The notes under the pieces are model-generated. The model was not told the DNA's origin. It saw only the letters and a program-made list of their open reading frames with translations, and made no database searches. This document shows positions 31,211-34,747 of a stretch of 34,747 nt of DNA, in pieces. Position numbers and translations under genes: made by a program. This DNA is from an uncultured Caulobacter sp. GTDB lineage: Bacteria; Pseudomonadota; Alphaproteobacteria; Caulobacterales; Caulobacteraceae. The stretch lies in the NCBI GenBank assembly GCA_937925635.1, contig CALALX010000123.1, positions 1-34,747 on the forward strand, read 5' to 3'. Each line of letters starts with the position of its first letter. The first letter of the stretch is position 1.

Positions 31211-31225
31211 GCCCTTCAAGGGCTA
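31209..31225. repeat. perfect palindrome at the predicted transcription start
   Basis: TAGCCCTT-C-AAGGGCTA, 8-bp arms around one base. It begins within the -10 of the preceding promoter candidate and spans the expected transcription start. As RNA it would make a 6-bp stem with a 5-nt loop. It may be an operator; no T-run follows, so it is a poor terminator for the ATPase gene. Confidence 0.45.
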
Positions 31226-31280
31226 CCTGCCCCATGCGCCTGACCGGCGCTCCGGACAGGCCGCCGCGCGGGGGCGAACC

Positions 31281-32381
31281 ATGTATCCGAACGACATCCG
31301 GCCGCTGACATCGCTGCGGATCGTGGCGGCGATGTGGGTGCTGGCCTACCACTTCCGCGACCACCTCGGACTGGACGTTGATCGCCTCGGGCTGGTGGCC
31401 AAGGGCTACCTCGGGGTGGACCTGTTCTTCATCCTGTCGGGGTTCATCCTCAGCCACGTCTACCTCTCCCGGTGGGAGGCCAGGACGTTCAACTACGGCT
31501 CCTTCCTGTGGGCGCGGCTGTCACGCATCTATCCGGTCCATCTGGTAACGCTGGCGGCGACCATCGCCATCTGGCTGGTGGCGATGAAGATGGGCGCGAC
31601 CTTCGACCCCATCGCCTTCGACCCGGCGGTCCTGCCGCAGCACCTGCTCCTGATCCATGCCTGGGGGACGACGCCCTCGGTGCAGTGGAACTTCCCTTCC
31701 TGGTCGATCTCGGCGGAGTGGTTTGCCTATCTCGCCTTCCCGGCAGCGGCGGTTCTGGTGCTGGCGTTCAAGCGGGCGGCGTGGGCGGGTGTTGTTATCG
31801 CGCTGGGCGTGTTCGCCTTGATGTTCTGGGCCGTAGAAAGCCGTGGCCTCCCCCTATCGGAGGTCACCCGGCTGGGGTTCATCCGTATCATCCCGGCCTT
31901 CCTGCTGGGCGCGGCGCTCTACCAGCTCGGTAGGACGGTCACGCTGCCTCGTGGGCTCGCCCTCGGCGGTGCGGCGGCGGCGGTGATCTGGATCTGCTTC
32001 GCTGCCTCGATGAGCCTCAGCGACGCCGTCATATGGCCTGCGTTCGGGCTTCTGATCTTCTCGCTGGCTGAAGCGTCGAAGACCAGCGCGCGCGGGATCA
32101 TGAGCGCCGCCTGGCTGGTCTACCTCGGCGAGGTCTCCTACTCGGTCTACATGACCCACCTGCCGGTCGACATCGCCTATTTCCATTTGCTGGATCGGGT
32201 AGCGCCCGGCATCACCGGCGTCGCGGCATGGACCGCCTGGATCGGCGTTTTCGTGGCGACCTTGCTCGCCGCCATGGCGACCTATCACCTGGTCGAACGC
32301 CCGGCCCGGAACTGGATGCGAGCGCATGACCCGTTCGCGAGAAAGCCGGCGTCGGAACCGCCTCATGAGCCGGTGATCTGA
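31281..32381 (+). CDS. membrane acyltransferase, OafA/acyltransferase-3 family
   Basis: A 366-residue protein with about ten membrane helices. N-terminal RPLTSLRIVAAMWVLAYHF holds the conserved His, then KGYLGVDLFFILSGFILSHV and FLWARLSRIYPVHL follow, all typical of acyltransferase-3 enzymes. These transfer acetyl or other acyl groups to surface sugars, lipids or peptides at the membrane; the acceptor cannot be told here. The C-terminal helix ends in VERPARNW. It is not a metal gene by family, but the ECF-type promoter at 31184 would place it in the copper-stress regulon as an envelope modifier. The ribosome site is weak (GGGGGCG). Confidence 0.88.
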   Translation: MYPNDIRPLTSLRIVAAMWVLAYHFRDHLGLDVDRLGLVAKGYLGVDLFFILSGFILSHVYLSRWEARTFNYGSFLWARLSRIYPVHLVTLAATIAIWLVAMKMGATFDPIAFDPAVLPQHLLLIHAWGTTPSVQWNFPSWSISAEWFAYLAFPAAAVLVLAFKRAAWAGVVIALGVFALMFWAVESRGLPLSEVTRLGFIRIIPAFLLGAALYQLGRTVTLPRGLALGGAAAAVIWICFAASMSLSDAVIWPAFGLLIFSLAEASKTSARGIMSAAWLVYLGEVSYSVYMTHLPVDIAYFHLLDRVAPGITGVAAWTAWIGVFVATLLAAMATYHLVERPARNWMRAHDPFARKPASEPPHEPVI

Positions 32382-32537
32382 CGGTTCGGAACGCGACCGC
32401 CCGTCCAACAAAGGGCTGTTTGAGCTGGCCGCCTGCAGCCGCTCCCCGACCGTAACGATCCCGGACCGGCCGCGTCATGGATGGCGCCGCCGATCGGTCC
32501 CGCATCCATCCGGCCGCAAACCGGCGTTGGGGCGTCG

Positions 32538-33833
32538 TCAGACGCAGGCGGCGGTGGTCGATGCGCGAACTTCGAGAACCGAGGCAAACCCGCCGCCCGG
32601 CGTTCGCATGTTCGTGGTCTGGCCCTGGTAGAGGCGCGCGGCGGCCAACAAGACCTCTCCGGCATAGGTGTAGAGCCGCACGTCGACCTTTAGCTCCGAG
32701 CGCGTCTCTCCGTGCTCGATCATCCGTGGCCCGGGCGCGGCGAAGGTCTGCGCCACATAGGCGCCCGCCAGAATGCTGTCCCAGACCCCGCGGGTGATCT
32801 TGTCTCCGCGATAGGCGGCCTTGCTGCCGTGGCCGCCGGCCGGCTTGAAGAACAGGCGCCGCCGGTCCCGCCAGAGGTCATCGGCGTTGGCGGCCGAGAC
32901 AATCGTGGTCTTCGGCACGGCGGCGCCCAGAAGCTCCACGTCGCCTTGCGGCAGCCCCCAGCGCCGGAGACGGTCCGCGTCAGACAGGAGCGTCAGATTG
33001 CGCTTGTCGGCCAGGAGGGCATGGATCCTCGGATTTGGAGTCACGACCACCGCGCCCGCCAGATACGCGGCCCGCAGCACCGCGTGTCGCGGCTCGTCGA
33101 GGGCGAAGTCGACGAGCCGGTTGTAGACGAGATCGACAGGCTCGCCGCCGATCGCAACTCGACCCCCGGTCATGGTCAGATCGCCAGGATCTGCGATGAC
33201 GACCCTGAACCCTCGCGACTCCAGTAAAGCCTCGGCCAGCCGGAACTCCGGATAGAGATGCTGTTCCTCTGGCTGGTCGTCGATGATGGCGATCGTCGCC
33301 GGCCGGCCGGATCGTCCCTGAAGCCGCCACTCGGCAACGAACATGTCGGCGATCCGGTCTCCGAACCCCTCCGAGGGACGAATATCGAACGGCGCGAGGA
33401 CCTCGGCGCAGCAGGCGCTCTGGGCCCGCGCCAGGACTGCGTTGAGAAAGGCGCCGCCGGCGTTGGTGTTCACCTCGATCAGCCGTGGACCGTCCGGCGT
33501 GACGTGAAAGTCGTAGCCCATGAGGGCGCCGAGGGGGCCGAACTCCGCCTGGGCGATCGCCGGCGACCACGCCAGGGCGGCGTCCTGGTATCCAGGCAAC
33601 CGTCCGGCGGCCTCGACCGCCGTCACAACCCGCGCCATCTCGGCCATGGTCTCGGCCGGCACGAACACCGGCACATTTGAAAACAGCAGCGGATGAGACC
33701 GAGCCAGGCTCGCCGCGAAACCCGCGGCCCCAGCTTCCCGATCCAGCGACTTTTCCAAAGCCTGGCGATCAAGCGTGATGCAGAAGCACCCTCTGTTCAG
33801 CAGCTCGGCTCCGGCCCAGGATTCCACCGTCAT
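32538..33833 (-). CDS. ATP-grasp-like enzyme, substrate unknown
   Basis: A 431-residue soluble protein. Visible signs of an ATP-grasp ligase, perhaps in permuted order: LIEVNTNAGGAF (118-129), which would hold Mg-binding Glu and Asn; a Rossmann-like middle (IAIIDDQPEEQHLYPEFRLAE); LADKRNLTLLSD (274-285); FFKPAGGHGSKAAYRG (328-343), an ATP-binding Lys and Gly loop; and RLYQGQTTNMRTPGGGFA (399-416). Enzymes of this fold join a carboxylate to an amine or thiol, so a peptide or thiol product is possible; I cannot name it. Cys16/Cys18 and Cys141/Cys142 are notable. GGAG is too close to the ATG at 33833; a GTG two codons later fits better. A GGAAC-type promoter lies at 33861-33886. Confidence 0.7.
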   Translation of the reverse strand: MTVESWAGAELLNRGCFCITLDRQALEKSLDREAGAAGFAASLARSHPLLFSNVPVFVPAETMAEMARVVTAVEAAGRLPGYQDAALAWSPAIAQAEFGPLGALMGYDFHVTPDGPRLIEVNTNAGGAFLNAVLARAQSACCAEVLAPFDIRPSEGFGDRIADMFVAEWRLQGRSGRPATIAIIDDQPEEQHLYPEFRLAEALLESRGFRVVIADPGDLTMTGGRVAIGGEPVDLVYNRLVDFALDEPRHAVLRAAYLAGAVVVTPNPRIHALLADKRNLTLLSDADRLRRWGLPQGDVELLGAAVPKTTIVSAANADDLWRDRRRLFFKPAGGHGSKAAYRGDKITRGVWDSILAGAYVAQTFAAPGPRMIEHGETRSELKVDVRLYTYAGEVLLAAARLYQGQTTNMRTPGGGFASVLEVRASTTAACV

Positions 33834-33860
33834 TCTCCGCCCGTGTTCCCCCGCATGCTC

Positions 33861-33886
33861 AACCTGGGAAGCCCGACCTCAGTTCC
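33861..33886 (-). promoter_or_regulatory. GGAAC-N17-GGTT promoter candidate (EcfG-like)
   Basis: GGAAC (33886-33882), 17 nt, GGTT (33864-33861), about 28 nt before the ATP-grasp start. It fits the alphaproteobacterial general-stress consensus GGAAC-N16/17-CGTT except for one base. Its 14-bp -35 block is identical to that at 25807-25820. Confidence 0.5.
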
Positions 33887-34028
33887 CAAGACTTCTCCCT
33901 GGAACGCATGATCGAGCGACCGGCGCGGAAGGGGACGCGGCCGCATGATCCAATCGTAAGAAGGCCGGCAACGGACCGCCGATCTGAGAGGTCAAGCGGC
34001 GGCCGACCGCCTGTCTCTCGCTCAAGCC

Positions 34029-34053
34029 GGAACGGAACGCCCGCCGTGCTGTT
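34029..34053 (+). promoter_or_regulatory. GGAAC-N16-TGTT promoter candidate (EcfG-like)
   Basis: GGAAC (34029-34033), 16 nt, TGTT (34050-34053), some 80 nt before the Spy-like gene. One base differs from the consensus CGTT; a second GGAAC overlaps at 34034. Confidence 0.35.
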
Positions 34054-34132
34054 TGCGACAGATCAAGGATGCAGGGACAGGTCGGTGGATACTGCGCTGA
34101 TCGGATCAGCCTGGTCCAGAAAGCCGAACGCC

Positions 34133-34696
34133 ATGTCCATGACATTCAAGCCCCTGTTGCTTGTCGCCGCCCTCGGGTTGGCCACTTCGGCCTATGCTGC
34201 AGAACGGCCCGCGCCGCCCCATGATCACGGCCCGGCCGCCGATCCGGCAGCCGCTCCCGCCGCTCCGGCCGCAAAGGGCGGAATGATGGCCATGGGTGGG
34301 ATGATGGATATGGGGCCGAAGCACTGCATGGGCCTGTCCGAGCAGCACCTGTCCCACCTGAAGGCGCAGCTCAACATCACCGACAGGCAGCTCAGGGCCT
34401 GGAACACCTTCGCGGCGGCCGCGAACGTCCAGATGCATCCCATGCCCGGCGGCATGACCATGCCGATGCCCATGAAGCCTGGCGGCATGCCGGGCATGAT
34501 GGGCGGCGACGGCATGATGGCGATGATGATGGCCAAGCCGCTCCCCGAGCGTCTCGCGCACCATGAGATGATGATGAAGGAGCACCTGAAGACGCTCCAC
34601 AAGGTTCGGGCGGCCGTCACGGGTCTCTATCGCGTCCTGACCCCGGAACAGAGGGTCATCGCCGACAAGAGCCTTTGCAGCGGGATGGCGCACTAG
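34133..34696 (+). CDS. Met-rich Spy/CpxP-like (LTXXQ) periplasmic protein
   Basis: A 187-residue secreted protein. The signal peptide ends TSAYAAERP and a linker with HDHG and Ala/Pro follows. The helical core has MGLSEQHLSHLKAQLNITDR and, near the end, LYRVLTPEQRVIAD, the LTxxQ motif of Spy/CpxP proteins. Between the helices lies a long Met/Gly/Pro insert (MHPMPGGMTMPMPMKPGG and MMAMMMAKP) plus HHEMMMKEH. Spy-like proteins are ATP-independent chaperones or metal sensors of the periplasm; the Met insert points to Cu(I)/Ag(I). ATG at 34133 or 34139 is possible; the frame is open further upstream without a signal peptide. Its TAG stop touches the start of a possible insertion-element end. Confidence 0.8.
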   Translation: MSMTFKPLLLVAALGLATSAYAAERPAPPHDHGPAADPAAAPAAPAAKGGMMAMGGMMDMGPKHCMGLSEQHLSHLKAQLNITDRQLRAWNTFAAAANVQMHPMPGGMTMPMPMKPGGMPGMMGGDGMMAMMMAKPLPERLAHHEMMMKEHLKTLHKVRAAVTGLYRVLTPEQRVIADKSLCSGMAH

Positions 34697-34705
34697 GGTC
34701 CGGAC

Positions 34706-34747
34706 TCATTTGGCCCAGTAGCTGACGATGGCTGCGATGAGTACGCC
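34706..34747 (-). CDS. C-terminal end of a gene cut by the window edge, possibly a transposase
   Basis: A minus-strand frame enters from the right edge, reads GVLIAAIVSYWAK and stops at TGA (34708-34706). The ending is of the kind seen in IS5-family transposases (hydrophobic, then W-x-K), and just left of it stands CTAG (34693-34696) followed by GGTCCGGACTCATT, which could be an IS end at a CTAG target. With 13 codons this is weak. Confidence 0.3.
   Translation of the reverse strand, partial: GVLIAAIVSYWAK

Larger units (their letters stand above)
33834..34132. other. 299-nt divergent intergenic region
   Basis: The space between the ATP-grasp and Spy-like genes. It holds a GGAAC-type promoter candidate in each direction (33861-33886 minus, 34029-34053 plus). 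I see no further gene, no strong hairpin and no attachment site. Confidence 0.6.

Noticed and set aside
33951..33956. CGTAAG in the region before the Spy-like gene
   Set aside because: The nearest upstream G-run is about 20 nt away in place of 16, so it was not counted as an ECF-type element.

Overview
The window is a GC-rich heavy-metal resistance island. Gene style, codon use and GGAAC-N17-GGTT type promoters suggest an alphaproteobacterium, plausibly Caulobacterales (Brevundimonas or Caulobacter); this is inference. I see no rRNA, tRNA or CRISPR array. The only hint of a mobile element is the tail of a reading frame cut by the right edge.

Left block (about 1-12.3 kb, mostly minus strand): divalent-cation export. 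Read in its own direction it runs: short CDF transporter, small His/Cys periplasmic protein, czcC, czcB, czcA, DUF190 protein, then a P1B-4 type ATPase and a lipoprotein. A divergent MerR regulator with PbrR/CadR-like cysteines sits at its head, and a cytochrome c-FTR1 fusion (PbrT-like) lies beyond it. The same MerR-type palindrome (CTCTAGT-N-ACTAGAG or a close variant) lies upstream of the CDF gene, the ATPase and the FTR1 fusion, so these appear to be one regulon.

Middle block (12.4-25.3 kb, mostly plus strand): a COG4705-type membrane protein, then a Cus-type copper/silver efflux operon (small Cys/Met-rich exported protein, cusC, cusB, cusA, cusF) with 4-nt overlaps, a DMT transporter with a His-rich tail, then a second CusF, a DUF2231 membrane protein, and the CopA (multicopper oxidase) and CopB pair.

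Right block (25.3-34.7 kb): a DUF305 protein, an NTF2-like secreted protein, an ECF sigma factor with a CnrX-like periplasmic metal sensor, a CsoR repressor, a cluster of small membrane and Cys-rich proteins behind a perfect FNR-type box, a P1B-1 copper ATPase under a CsoR-type palindrome, an acyltransferase, an ATP-grasp-like protein and a Met-rich Spy/CpxP-like protein.

The most notable signal is a candidate ECF-sigma circuit. The element GAGGG (once GGGGG)-N16-CGTATA/CGTAAG occurs upstream of the CnrX-sigma operon, on both sides of the divergent region between a small one-helix protein that resembles the CnrY anti-sigma factor and the cusF2-DUF2231-copA-copB operon, upstream of the acyltransferase, and inside cusA ahead of cusF, where it uses the rare codons GTA-AGA. 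I propose a split CnrYXH-like system: sensor and sigma factor in one operon, the anti-sigma candidate about 5 kb away, and copper-detoxification genes as targets. Motifs were found by eye, not by a computed search.
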